Positions 1 through 7,658 of a DNA stretch of 35,128 nt are shown here, piece after piece; positions within the stretch are counted from its first letter, which is position 1, and every line of letters starts with the position of its first letter. The notes under the pieces were generated by a model. It saw only the letters and a program-made list of their open reading frames with translations, was not told where the DNA came from and made no database searches. The DNA lies in the NCBI GenBank assembly GCA_009918675.1, contig RGDM01000030.1:1-35128 (forward strand). Direction: 5' to 3'. Origin of the DNA: a bacterium (GTDB lineage Bacteria > Bdellovibrionota_B > Oligoflexia > Silvanigrellales > Silvanigrellaceae). A program made the position numbers and the translations under genes.

Positions 1-1886
1 TGTTTTTGTGTCCAATCGCTCGCAACTTTTTCGACGACGTTTCCGGCAACATCAAAAACCACAGTTTTGAAGGAAAGCATTTCGTTCGATGTTGAAACAG
101 ATTCAACGATACATGGGTCGTTCACGTTCAGAAAATCAGCGCTGTTGTAAGTCCAGCACACGTGTTTTTCATCTGCAGCAAACACGAGTCCAATCCGATT
201 TGCCGCGCCCTTGTTTACCTTAATCGTGTTACTTTGACCTGTGAATGTTAAATATTTTGTTGCCGACGTTCCCTTCTCAACTTTTACGCGCGGCTGCAGG
301 GATGTTTTCGCATCAAACAAGCAAACTTTGTCAACTGAGTTGGCTTCGCCGTCTTTCAAATTGATTTGGAAATTGCGCTGGGTGCCGTTAATGCCCGCAC
401 CCTCGATGTAAGCGCGTTGTGCAACATAGGGGGGAGCATCGCCACCCAAAACAGTGAGCTGTATCGGTAGGTTGCTTTCATTGATCGTGCTGTTTACGTT
501 CAAATTCGCATCTGCAGCAAACACGTCAATGCTTACACACTGCCCTGCGGTGGTTTCAATGCCGTCTATTTTTTGCCCGATACGCACGCCCCACTGCACA
601 AACGGACCCGCCGGGATATTGAGGTCAATGGCTTGTTTGGTTTGTTTCCCATCTGCCTGCAGCGTGAGCGATCCTTTACCAGTTTTGCTTGGTTTAAAAA
701 TCACAGTGGTTGTTGTGCCCGAGAGAAAACTTTCATTTCCGACGCGAAGCAATTGGTTATCAATCGTCCATGTGACACCAGTGGCGTCCTCGAGATAATT
801 TCCGGCTTTGTCGATCCATGCGGCTGTGAGCGAGGTTTCTTCGCCTGCTGATTTTTCAATTTTGTAGACGGGAACAACCCCGTCTTTCACCGGCCCTGGT
901 TGGTTTTTTGCGACCAAGAAAGCTTTTTCGTTGCTGGCAACAACACGAATCGTTTCTTCATTGGGTTCAATCTCACCAGAGAGCAGCGAGAATTTGACCT
1001 TGAGATCTTCAACCGTGTTTAGATGAATTTCAGGAAGTGGGACGATACATTCACCGCCGCTGAATTTGCATTGCACTTTTCCATTAGGGAATCTTGATTC
1101 GAATCCTGCCCAGGAGGTTTTTGGAGCTGCCTCAAATACGAGATCAACGCGGGAGTCAAATTCTTTGACCGGTTTCTCTGTTTCGTTGTCGAGAACTTGA
1201 ATCGTGACATCGAAATTCTCTCCGGCCTTTTCGTTCAAGTTATTTGTTGTTATTAGTCTGAGTTTAGCGCCAGATTTGAAATCTTTTGTGGATATCGAGG
1301 CAACCGTGTACACGGCACCCAGATTGCCACTTTGTCCAGCCCGAACAATCAGCTTCACCGACTTTTTGAATAGAGTCGGAGCTCTCACCCAAATTCGCGC
1401 TTTACCTTCGGAATCTGTCCGTTTGTCCATTTTTTCGATGCGGCCGAGGTCTTCTTCAGCCACACCCGTGTCCGCTTTTGAGGTAGTGCCTGTTGCACTG
1501 CTCCCAATAGCAGCCGTGGATTGGCTCAGAGTTTGTTCCCATTTTTTGGCAAGTATTTCTGCGCCCACAGAGCTATCAAGAGTTTCATTCTTATCTTCGG
1601 CAACCAAAATGGCGTCGATGCTTGCGTCTTTTATCGGCTTGCCGTCTTCGCCCAGAATTTCCACAATAATGGGTTCGAGTGCACGCCGCGGCAGGGTGAT
1701 CTGATTGTTCCCAGCAACAATCGAATTTTTCCATTTGAGCTGAACCCCAAGCTGATTGAGGCTAGTGACCGACGGCGAGCAGGCGGCAAGCACAAACGAC
1801 CACAGCAAAAGCACCGCCCCGGAGCGGAAACTTTTCTGTGCAGTTTGTAACAGTCCAGGAGCTATGGAGTTTTTTAGAACTCTCAC
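1..1886 (-). CDS. Large surface lipoprotein with Ig-like repeats, 3' end cut off by window edge
   Basis: An open frame reads on the minus strand from a GTG at 1886 to the window edge (628 codons visible, no stop), so the C-terminus lies outside. The GTG is chosen because a purine-rich GGAGGAGAGG site sits just upstream and no ATG lies near. The N-terminus has basic residues, a hydrophobic stretch (VLLLWSFVLAAC) and a good lipobox (LAAC, Cys about residue 37), so it should be exported and lipid-anchored. The rest is beta-rich, Thr/Val/Lys-rich sequence with recurring phrases such as DGKPIKDA, DNETEKPVKEF, DKAGNYLEDATG and DVAGNVVEK. These are typical of bacterial Ig-like (Big/invasin-type) modules. 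The family assignment is by pattern only. It may be co-transcribed with the two minus-strand envelope genes upstream, about 200 bp away. Confidence 0.75.
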   Translation of the reverse strand, partial: MRVLKNSIAPGLLQTAQKSFRSGAVLLLWSFVLAACSPSVTSLNQLGVQLKWKNSIVAGNNQITLPRRALEPIIVEILGEDGKPIKDASIDAILVAEDKNETLDSSVGAEILAKKWEQTLSQSTAAIGSSATGTTSKADTGVAEEDLGRIEKMDKRTDSEGKARIWVRAPTLFKKSVKLIVRAGQSGNLGAVYTVASISTKDFKSGAKLRLITTNNLNEKAGENFDVTIQVLDNETEKPVKEFDSRVDLVFEAAPKTSWAGFESRFPNGKVQCKFSGGECIVPLPEIHLNTVEDLKVKFSLLSGEIEPNEETIRVVASNEKAFLVAKNQPGPVKDGVVPVYKIEKSAGEETSLTAAWIDKAGNYLEDATGVTWTIDNQLLRVGNESFLSGTTTTVIFKPSKTGKGSLTLQADGKQTKQAIDLNIPAGPFVQWGVRIGQKIDGIETTAGQCVSIDVFAADANLNVNSTINESNLPIQLTVLGGDAPPYVAQRAYIEGAGINGTQRNFQINLKDGEANSVDKVCLFDAKTSLQPRVKVEKGTSATKYLTFTGQSNTIKVNKGAANRIGLVFAADEKHVCWTYNSADFLNVNDPCIVESVSTSNEMLSFKTVVFDVAGNVVEKVASDWTQK

Positions 1887-2084
1887 CCCTCTCCTCCTCT
1901 CCTCCACTGGATCGACAGGAGTTGGTTGAGACTTGAGGGCAGGGGGGAAAATAGTAGGAGTTTGCGTCAAGCCCCTGATGGAGCTTCTAGTTCCAGTTAA
2001 ATCAGCTATTTATAATAATTTCGCGACGGACGCGCCGTGAAAATGGAGAGAGCCCCAGAGCGGAACCATCCGAAACACAGGTGA
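1887..2084. other. Intergenic stretch between two minus-strand envelope genes
   Basis: About 200 bp without a gene. On the minus strand it holds an AT-rich segment containing TATAAA (around 2009-2020) and a lone TTGACG (around 1966-1971) nearer the lipoprotein start, but the two are not spaced as a normal -35/-10 pair. A short GC-rich dyad (CGCG-TCCGT-CGCG, minus strand, near 2025-2037) followed by an AT-rich run could be a weak terminator after the outer-membrane gene. Neither element is convincing. Confidence 0.25.
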
Positions 2085-2714
2085 TCAGAGGGCGAACATC
2101 ACCCCGGCTCTGAGGCGAATCATAAGCCCGTTGAAGGCGACCGCACTGTTGCTCATAGCCAGACCCACGTCAGTGGCAAGATCTGCTGAAATGCTCTTGC
2201 TGAGTTGTAGGGTTGATCCGAGTGCACCGCCAAAAACCAAGTAGTCGGCGCTCAACTCGGCCGCCGCAACAGCATCCACGGGCAAAATCAGGAATCTGCC
2301 AAAGCCAAAGCTCGCACCCAGGTAGGGTTTTAAAAATGAGCTATAGCGCACAAGCACGGATTCATATGTGTCTTCGAAGTCCGCACCCAAAGCAAACGGG
2401 TAATACTGAATTCCCAGTTTAGTTTGTTGATAAGCAGCGCGGTTATATTTCGCACTTTTTGCGTAGTTGTATTCGCCCGTCCAAGCATAAGTTCGCTTTC
2501 GGAACGAGAGCCAGCGTAAGTCGAAAGTTGCAGTGTAGCTGTCAGAGCGTTTGTCTAGGCCGCTCACATTCGCCAGCGTCAGGCCACTCGCGGCTTCAAA
2601 GAGCGAGACAATTTCGGCCTGTGCCGGAAATGAAAATAAGGTGACGGGCAGCAGCAAGAAAAGAGCGAACCTTCGCCAACGTCGCAGGGTTAAGTTAGAC
2701 CTTACTCTCGTCAT
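2085..2714 (-). CDS. Small outer-membrane beta-barrel protein (predicted)
   Basis: This 209-residue protein has a clear Sec signal peptide: Arg-rich N-terminus, hydrophobic run FALFLLLPVTLFSF, and cleavage after AQA near residue 33. The mature part alternates polar and hydrophobic residues, is rich in Tyr, Phe and Gly (for example KLGIQYYPFALG, PYLGASFGFGRFL, LVFGGALGSTLQL), and ends in a hydrophobic strand (IRLRAGVMFAL). This resembles 8-strand OmpA/OmpX-like barrels. Its start directly abuts the stop of the upstream PEGA lipoprotein gene (TAAATG), so the two are translationally linked. I do not recognise a specific family; the function could be structural or porin-like. The outer-membrane location is inferred from sequence character alone. 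Confidence 0.7.
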   Translation of the reverse strand: MTRVRSNLTLRRWRRFALFLLLPVTLFSFPAQAEIVSLFEAASGLTLANVSGLDKRSDSYTATFDLRWLSFRKRTYAWTGEYNYAKSAKYNRAAYQQTKLGIQYYPFALGADFEDTYESVLVRYSSFLKPYLGASFGFGRFLILPVDAVAAAELSADYLVFGGALGSTLQLSKSISADLATDVGLAMSNSAVAFNGLMIRLRAGVMFAL

Positions 2715-3347
2715 TTATTTGCGCCCTTTTTTTGCGGGCACAGGAACCGCAGTGTCTCCGCCTAAATCAGAGAGCAACGCTTTGACTTCAGTGTCTGTGG
2801 GGTCAAGCGCCAGGGCTCGTATAAATGACTCTTTGGCTTTTCCAGTGTCGTTTTGCAGATTGTAGATAATCCCTTCAAACATGTAAGCAGCGGCAATATT
2901 GGGGTTTGCAGTTTTGGCTTTTTCCAATGTTTTAATTGCGGTTTTGAAATCTTTATCAATGATCTGTTTCTCTGCTTCCAAAATATAGCGCACGGCAAGA
3001 TTAATATCTTGCGAGTCATCAGCACCAATTGGCTGAAGTGATGCATCAATCTCCAAAACGCCGCTGCCTAAGTTAGGAATGACGAAAGAGTGAGGGCGAT
3101 AGCCTGGCTTTTTGACTGTGACCACCAATGTCGCTCTATTGGCTGCCTTGGCAATGTCCGACACAGACGATGTCAGTGGGGTTTTTCCAAGAGTTTTGCC
3201 GCTCTCTTGTCCAGGGATCGCCAGAATAACATCCGCACCAGTCGGACGTGACGTTATTGCAACACTCGCACAACCTGTGGTTAGCAGTGCGAAAAGCCCA
3301 CAAGCAGCGTTACGAGAAATAATTCTACTCACATCATCTATTTTCAT
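2715..3347 (-). CDS. PEGA-domain lipoprotein with TPR repeats
   Basis: From the ATG at 3347 the protein is 210 residues. A longer TTG-started frame from 3413 is open, but the 3347 start places the signal peptide correctly: FALLTTGC with Cys near residue 26 (position -3 is Thr rather than the usual Leu). Residues about 28-110 match the PEGA pattern (AITSRPTGADVILA, GKTPL, VKKPGYRPHSF), a surface-associated beta-sandwich. Residues about 120-200 form two or three TPR-type helix pairs (AIKTLEKAKTANPNIAAAY, KAKESFIRALALDPTD). A Lys-rich tail closes the protein. PEGA plus TPR lipoproteins usually act as envelope scaffolds; the partner here is unknown. It is the first gene of the minus-strand envelope group and abuts the next one. 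Confidence 0.75.
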   Translation of the reverse strand: MKIDDVSRIISRNAACGLFALLTTGCASVAITSRPTGADVILAIPGQESGKTLGKTPLTSSVSDIAKAANRATLVVTVKKPGYRPHSFVIPNLGSGVLEIDASLQPIGADDSQDINLAVRYILEAEKQIIDKDFKTAIKTLEKAKTANPNIAAAYMFEGIIYNLQNDTGKAKESFIRALALDPTDTEVKALLSDLGGDTAVPVPAKKGRK

Positions 3348-3559
3348 CTGTGAATGTAAGTCTCCAGAATAAAATCTAAGTTTAGTTTTAGCCGCGTTAC
3401 CTTCTTCGTGCAATTCTCATCCATAACGAATGCAGCAGCGCTGACGCCGGCAGATCGTGTCATGTCAGTTGAATTCATCCTGAATGCAATTCCTGCCGAG
3501 AGCGGAGTGAACATTCCCGACAACTTTCCGATTTCTCTAAAGACGAAGAGGGATTTCAT
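3344..3559 (-). CDS. Possible small ORF, 71 aa, upstream of the PEGA lipoprotein
   Basis: An ATG at 3559 (minus strand) is preceded by GGGAGAG at seven-base spacing, and its TGA overlaps the ATG of the PEGA lipoprotein as ATGA, which is the geometry of translational coupling. The product starts MKSLFVFREIG and has no signal peptide, membrane segment or motif I recognise. Against it, the ORF fills most of the divergent region where the plus-strand motor operon must have its promoter, and its start lies only 23 bp from that operon's first ATG. It may be chance. Confidence 0.25.
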   Translation of the reverse strand: MKSLFVFREIGKLSGMFTPLSAGIAFRMNSTDMTRSAGVSAAAFVMDENCTKKVTRLKLNLDFILETYIHR

Positions 3560-3582
3560 CAAGGTCTCTCCCAGAGGTGAAA
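3348..3582. promoter_or_regulatory. Divergent intergenic region upstream of motor-like operon
   Basis: This 235 bp region separates the minus-strand envelope genes from the plus-strand motor-like operon, so it should carry promoters for both. For the minus strand, TTGCAC with a 17-base spacer to TAAAAC (about 3390-3413) is a weak sigma-70-like candidate. I see no good -35/-10 pair on the plus strand, which could mean an alternative sigma factor or an activator. The operon's first gene has GAGGTG five to six bases before the ATG at 3583. Confidence 0.3.
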
Positions 3583-5844
3583 ATGACAAGAGTTTTGCAC
3601 ACTGCTCATGCATGCAATTTACGCTTAGGTCGGCCGAGCCGATGGCTGGCGTATCTGGCCGCTGCGTTGTGTAGCTTTGTCATTCTATTTCAGGCACAGG
3701 GGCAAACAAGTGGTCGCGCAAGCTTGAACCAAACACTCGACGCAAAGGTTGCTGAGGCCGAGGCCTTTTTGGAAGAGCGATTAAACAAACGCTTGGAAGC
3801 GGTAGCCGAACCGCCGTTTCTCACAACCGTTAAGGTTGACTTTCCTGTCGGTAAACTCAACTCACTTCGACAGAGTGCGGGAGGAAGTAACCTTTCGAAA
3901 TTATCGCGTGGTGCTGTATCCAAAGGTGTAACCGGAGACGACGCGCTCATCAGTTTGCTCAATGCCCTCACACCGCTCGAGATTCTCTCAAACGCAGGGA
4001 AGGTGATTGTCATAGTGACTCTCGATGCCTCGTACCCCAAAGATTCAATTAATGACTTAAACACGTCTCTCGTGGCTTATCTCCGCCTAAACTCCAAACG
4101 CGGCGACAAGCTGACCATCAACCAAAAAGACCTCACCGCCGGAAAATCGAAGTCGAAGGTTGAAAAGGCAGAAAAAGAAAGCGTGCAGTATAAAAACCAG
4201 ATTGAAAACCTGCAACGCGAACTCGAAACCATTCGCCGTCGTGAGCAGGATGCACAGCGCGATGTGACAGAGGCTCGCCGCAAGGAACAAGATGCGCAGT
4301 CGCAATTACGTGATGCACAAAAGCAAACAGAAGATGCAAAAAATAAAGTACGCGATGAACAAGACAAGGCAGCAAAATCGGAAGAAGGGCGACGAAAGTT
4401 ATCGGCCGAGATTGATGATCTGAAGAAACAGATTGCTGATTTAACCCAGAAGAACAAAGACCTCACCGATGACTCCAAATCGCCAGTGGGCAAAATTCGC
4501 AAACTGATTGCTGGTCTTGAGTTGCCCCTGACGGTGATTCCTGCGGTGTTGCTCGCATTGGTGGGTGTTCTTGTTATTGTCCTTCTTCAAACCTCGCGCG
4601 TGCGCAGTGCAAGCAGTGACATGAATGCAACCATGCTGCAGGTCTCTACTGCTGTCGCGAAAATTGGTGAATCCATTGTTCAAGCCGCCAAGGTTCAGGG
4701 CAAGCAGCAAGGTGACGCGATTAATGTTGGTGGTGGCGCAGCTGCTATTGCGCAACAGCAACAGCAGCTCAGTTCGGGTGGCGATTCTACGTCCGAAGAA
4801 ATTCTCGCTCTTGAAAAAGAGGCGCAGGGCTTGATCACAGAAATGAATGGTTCGCGCTATCCAATGTTGAGTGTACTTAAAGACTGGCTCGCGGATAAAC
4901 GTGAGCGAAGCAAGTTTGCTGGTTTCTCGGAGGCGCTCGGCCCCAACGCGGCACGCGAAATCTGGAAGAGTTTCCCCAAAGAAGAACTCGAAGTTTTGGG
5001 CAACGCTCTTTATGAGCCCATGGCAAAAGCGCAAGCCTACAAAGTCGTTTTGCAACTTTATCGCTTGGTGGGCCGCGAGATCAGCCGTAAACCGAGCTAC
5101 TTTACCAATCTCGACATGGTTTTCCTGGTGCAGGCCAGCGACATGGAGTTGAGCAATGCCTTGTCAGAATCCGGCACAACCGAAGCTGCTCGCCTGATGG
5201 TGCTGCTCACTCCCGAGCGTTGTGCGCGGGTGATTCCCGGCTTGCGCAATCACGACAGTGTTGAACTCCTCGAGGCGATGCGTGAAGCCACCAATATGAC
5301 AGAAGACGACGCCAAAGCCGCGCTTGCCGATGTTAGGGGTCGTATCAAGAGTGACAGAGATGATTCACGTTTTGATGTCACGGGCCATCTCATGTTGATG
5401 CTCGATGCTCCCAATGCCGAATTCAGAACCGCTGTCACACGGGTTCTGCGCGCCGACAAACAACTTTCTGCGCAAGTGGGTTCAAGAGTTGTGACCATTG
5501 AAGAAGTCTTGAAGCTCGATGATGAAACCTTGAGTGAATTGCTCAGTGAGTTGGAACCGGCTGATGTTGCAACACTGCTTGTTTCGTTGCCCGAGGAACT
5601 CAATGAACGCATCAATCAGTTCTTCACCTCCGCAAAAATTCAAGCGGCCATTCGCCAAGAGCTCGACAAATTCAACCGCTCACGAACCGCGCGCAAACGT
5701 GCTGAGTTCGAAGGACAAAAAATTCAGGCCACGCTTATCCGTCAGGTCAAGGACATGCGAGAGCAAGGCCTGATTGAAATGGCAGGCGGTAGTGATGGAG
5801 AAGGTGACGCAGGTGATGCCGGCACTGAAGCGGAGGCATCATGA
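3583..5844 (+). CDS. FliF-FliG-like fusion: periplasmic ring domain, coiled coil, TM, and FliG-like C-terminus
   Basis: The protein has 753 residues from the ATG at 3583, chosen over a GTG six bases upstream because GAGGTGAAA fits it. Domains in order: signal or TM1 (about 20-40); a periplasmic domain (48-185) resembling the C-terminal ring-building domain of FliF (TTVKVDFPVGKL, a LEERLNKRLE helix, GKVIVIVTLDASY, and RGDKLTI, compare RGDSV in FliF); a long charged coiled coil (190-298) with near-repeats of REQDAQ; TM2 (312-336); a Gln/Gly-rich linker; then FliG-like N, middle and C domains (about 425-735). The C domain is clearest: VTIEEVLKLDDETLSELLSE and LPEELNERINQFF mirror the torque-helix region of FliG. 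FliG_M has ESGT where FliG has EHPQ. The FliF N-terminal ring domains (RBM1/RBM2) are missing. It heads a MotAB-like operon. The role as rotor is inference. Confidence 0.75.
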   Translation: MTRVLHTAHACNLRLGRPSRWLAYLAAALCSFVILFQAQGQTSGRASLNQTLDAKVAEAEAFLEERLNKRLEAVAEPPFLTTVKVDFPVGKLNSLRQSAGGSNLSKLSRGAVSKGVTGDDALISLLNALTPLEILSNAGKVIVIVTLDASYPKDSINDLNTSLVAYLRLNSKRGDKLTINQKDLTAGKSKSKVEKAEKESVQYKNQIENLQRELETIRRREQDAQRDVTEARRKEQDAQSQLRDAQKQTEDAKNKVRDEQDKAAKSEEGRRKLSAEIDDLKKQIADLTQKNKDLTDDSKSPVGKIRKLIAGLELPLTVIPAVLLALVGVLVIVLLQTSRVRSASSDMNATMLQVSTAVAKIGESIVQAAKVQGKQQGDAINVGGGAAAIAQQQQQLSSGGDSTSEEILALEKEAQGLITEMNGSRYPMLSVLKDWLADKRERSKFAGFSEALGPNAAREIWKSFPKEELEVLGNALYEPMAKAQAYKVVLQLYRLVGREISRKPSYFTNLDMVFLVQASDMELSNALSESGTTEAARLMVLLTPERCARVIPGLRNHDSVELLEAMREATNMTEDDAKAALADVRGRIKSDRDDSRFDVTGHLMLMLDAPNAEFRTAVTRVLRADKQLSAQVGSRVVTIEEVLKLDDETLSELLSELEPADVATLLVSLPEELNERINQFFTSAKIQAAIRQELDKFNRSRTARKRAEFEGQKIQATLIRQVKDMREQGLIEMAGGSDGEGDAGDAGTEAEAS

Positions 5845-5885
5845 CGATGAGCACACGGGTCGAACATCTTGAGGTGACTCCATGA
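5841..5885 (+). CDS. Candidate 14-codon mini-cistron bridging the fusion gene and motA-like gene
   Basis: The ATG at 5841 overlaps the stop of the FliF-FliG fusion gene (ATGA) and has its own GGAGG at 5832-5836. The frame encodes MTMSTRVEHLEVTP, and its TGA at 5883-5885 overlaps the ATG of the MotA-like gene (again ATGA). A ribosome could therefore pass through all three by termination-reinitiation. The peptide itself is probably not functional. The MotA-like gene also has its own GAGGTG, so the arrangement could be fortuitous. Confidence 0.35.
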   Translation: MTMSTRVEHLEVTP

Positions 5886-6676
5886 GCTCAACCATCATTG
5901 GGTTTATCCTTGCTTGGGTATTCGCTGGCTATATTATCCAGCACTCCGTCAAAGATCTGAAAGTGTTCAACGACATTCCAGGCTTTCTTCTCATCGTTGG
6001 ATGCACCATTGCAATGGCCTATATGGCCAACACAGCCGAAGAGGCCAAGCGGATCTTCAAAGCCATGGGTGAAGGCTTCACCCGCCGGGTCGATCGCAAG
6101 CAAGATATTGTCACAGAGATCGTTACGGTTGCGAAGGTTACAAATGGCGATCCGCGTTTGCTCGAGCAGCAGCTTGGCACCATCCAGCAGGCCTTTTTCA
6201 AAGAAGGTGTGAGCTTGATCCTCGATAGGTTTAAGCCCGAACAAATTGAATCCATCATGAGCGATCGCATTGAAAGCCATAAGCTTTATCTTGCAAAGAA
6301 AACCAATGGGCTTAAAGCGCTCGCTAAATATCCGCCGGCCTTTGGCATTATTGCCTGCGTGGTGTCGCTCATCGCCGTGATGCAACGCCTTGGTGGTGAG
6401 TTGAAAGCAGGTGACCTTGGGCCATCGATGGCGGTGGGCTTGGTGGGGACGCTGATTGGTTTGCTAACAGCCAACTTTATCATCATGCCCTTGGGAGAAA
6501 ATGCCGATCACCGTGACAAAGCAGAACTCAAGGAACGCGAGATTATTCTGCAGGGTGTGATGATGTTGGCAACAAAAGAAACACCGCTGTTCGTTCAAGA
6601 AAAACTCAACTCATATTTGAAAGAGGATAAACGGGTCGATGTTCTGGGCGTCGGCGGAGGTGGCAAGGCGGCATAA
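5882..6676 (+). CDS. MotA-like stator subunit (ion-channel motor protein)
   Basis: This 264-residue protein is a normal MotA/PomA length. Four membrane segments are visible at about 4-20, 32-49, 150-170 and 181-203, with a large cytoplasmic loop between the second and third, as in MotA. Family signatures are clear: YPPAFGIIACVVSLI in TM3, LGPSMAVGLVGTLIGLLTANFIIMP in two blocks covering TM4, and the following cytoplasmic helix with GENADHRDKAELKEREIILQ. The conserved prolines at the cytoplasmic ends of TM3 (151/152) and TM4 (203) are present. MotA pentamers surround a MotB dimer and convert ion flow into rotation against FliG. GAGG lies seven bases before the ATG. Its operon partner is a FliF-FliG fusion, not a flagellar gene set, so it probably drives a dedicated motor. 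TolQ/ExbB are less likely, given the four-TM layout and MotA signatures. Confidence 0.88.
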   Translation: MSSTIIGFILAWVFAGYIIQHSVKDLKVFNDIPGFLLIVGCTIAMAYMANTAEEAKRIFKAMGEGFTRRVDRKQDIVTEIVTVAKVTNGDPRLLEQQLGTIQQAFFKEGVSLILDRFKPEQIESIMSDRIESHKLYLAKKTNGLKALAKYPPAFGIIACVVSLIAVMQRLGGELKAGDLGPSMAVGLVGTLIGLLTANFIIMPLGENADHRDKAELKEREIILQGVMMLATKETPLFVQEKLNSYLKEDKRVDVLGVGGGGKAA

Positions 6677-6686
6677 GGAGAGCTAA

Positions 6687-7658
6687 GTGGCTCGCGGCAA
6701 TTTATTCTACAACTTAAGAGACCCTGCTTCACCTGCTGAGGGTGCAGCCGGGCGTTCTCTTGAGAAAAAGAAGCCGCATGCTGCCGAACACTCAAAGAAG
6801 CACAAAGGCGACGGCGAAGATCATGGTGGTGGTGGCGGAGGACACGACAGCGACGATACGCTGTGGCTTTATTCGTTCAACGACATGCTCTTTAATCTCC
6901 TTCTGTTCTTTATCGTGATGTATTCCATTTCTCAGGTCGACGAAAAGAAATTTGCCGAGGTTCAAAAAGCCCTCCAAGGCGAAAAGAAGCCGCAGCTACT
7001 GAAGGAAGAAGAAGACAAAGACGGTGTGGTTGTTGGCCCACGCAATGGTGCTCTCGATGCAAAGCAGCTGGCCTCATCAGGTGGTGAAGCGGGAGGCGAC
7101 AAAAGTGCTGAAATTGCAGCGGCCATTCGCTTTATGTTGGAGCGGTCGAAAAAAGCAGACGTCAAGCTCGCGAAGGGCGCTGGGCAAGAGAACGAGAAAA
7201 AGGAAGAGGCCAAAAAGAAGAGTAAGTATCTCTCTGGAACAAACGTTCCCTTACCCATGGTGCTTTTGTTTAACTCGAAAGAGTTTTTTGCGCAGAATTC
7301 GGCAGAGCTGAGTCCGGACGGCAAACAAAATCTTCAACAGCTTGCACAAGAGATTGTTGCTCAGGAAAAGCTCGGACGGGTTGACGTCGAGGTTCATACC
7401 GAATTTTCCTATGCGATGATCAATTCGGTTAAGCCACACACTGAATTAACTGAAATTAAACTCGCAACCATGCGTGCAGGAGTTATTTTTGAAGAATTTC
7501 TGCGCGCCGGAGTGCCGCACAAAAAGGTGATCAGTTCGGGCTACGCCGATGGGCGTCCGTTGGTTTTGCCGGAAGGGCTTTCTCCCAAACAGCGCGAAGA
7601 ATTCGCAGCCGCCAACGATCGCATACTCGTTTCATTGAAACAGGAGAAAGCGCCGTGA
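6687..7658 (+). CDS. MotB-like stator subunit with OmpA-type peptidoglycan-binding domain
   Basis: The 323-residue protein starts at GTG 6687 with GGAG seven bases upstream. Residues 1-57 are Lys/His/Gly-rich and cytoplasmic. A single membrane helix (about 60-82) carries LYSFNDMLFNLLLFF, aligning with the MotB pattern SFADMMTLLLAFF, so Asp66 sits where the essential ion-binding Asp lies. A charged, low-complexity linker (90-185) follows. The C-terminal OmpA/MotB domain (188-320) shows VDVEVHTEF for the usual VEGHTD, KLATMRAGVIFEEFLRAGV for the LSxxRA helix, SSGYADGRPL, and NDRILVSL for NRRV. It would anchor the stator to the cell wall. The FliF-FliG-like and MotA-like genes precede it, and its stop overlaps the next start (GTGA). 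Confidence 0.88.
   Translation: MARGNLFYNLRDPASPAEGAAGRSLEKKKPHAAEHSKKHKGDGEDHGGGGGGHDSDDTLWLYSFNDMLFNLLLFFIVMYSISQVDEKKFAEVQKALQGEKKPQLLKEEEDKDGVVVGPRNGALDAKQLASSGGEAGGDKSAEIAAAIRFMLERSKKADVKLAKGAGQENEKKEEAKKKSKYLSGTNVPLPMVLLFNSKEFFAQNSAELSPDGKQNLQQLAQEIVAQEKLGRVDVEVHTEFSYAMINSVKPHTELTEIKLATMRAGVIFEEFLRAGVPHKKVISSGYADGRPLVLPEGLSPKQREEFAAANDRILVSLKQEKAP

Noticed and set aside
454..1850. Plus-strand ORFs at 454-798, 1204-1704 and 1521-1850
   Set aside because: They are antisense to the long minus-strand lipoprotein, have no signal, motif or good ribosome binding site, and their composition is that of shadow frames.
5882..7658. Zorya-type anti-phage system (ZorA/ZorB are MotA/MotB-like)
   Set aside because: The MotA-like protein is only 264 residues without the long cytoplasmic tail of ZorA, and the neighbours are a FliF-FliG fusion and regulators, not ZorC/D/E. 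The helicase at 21545 is far away and of a different class.
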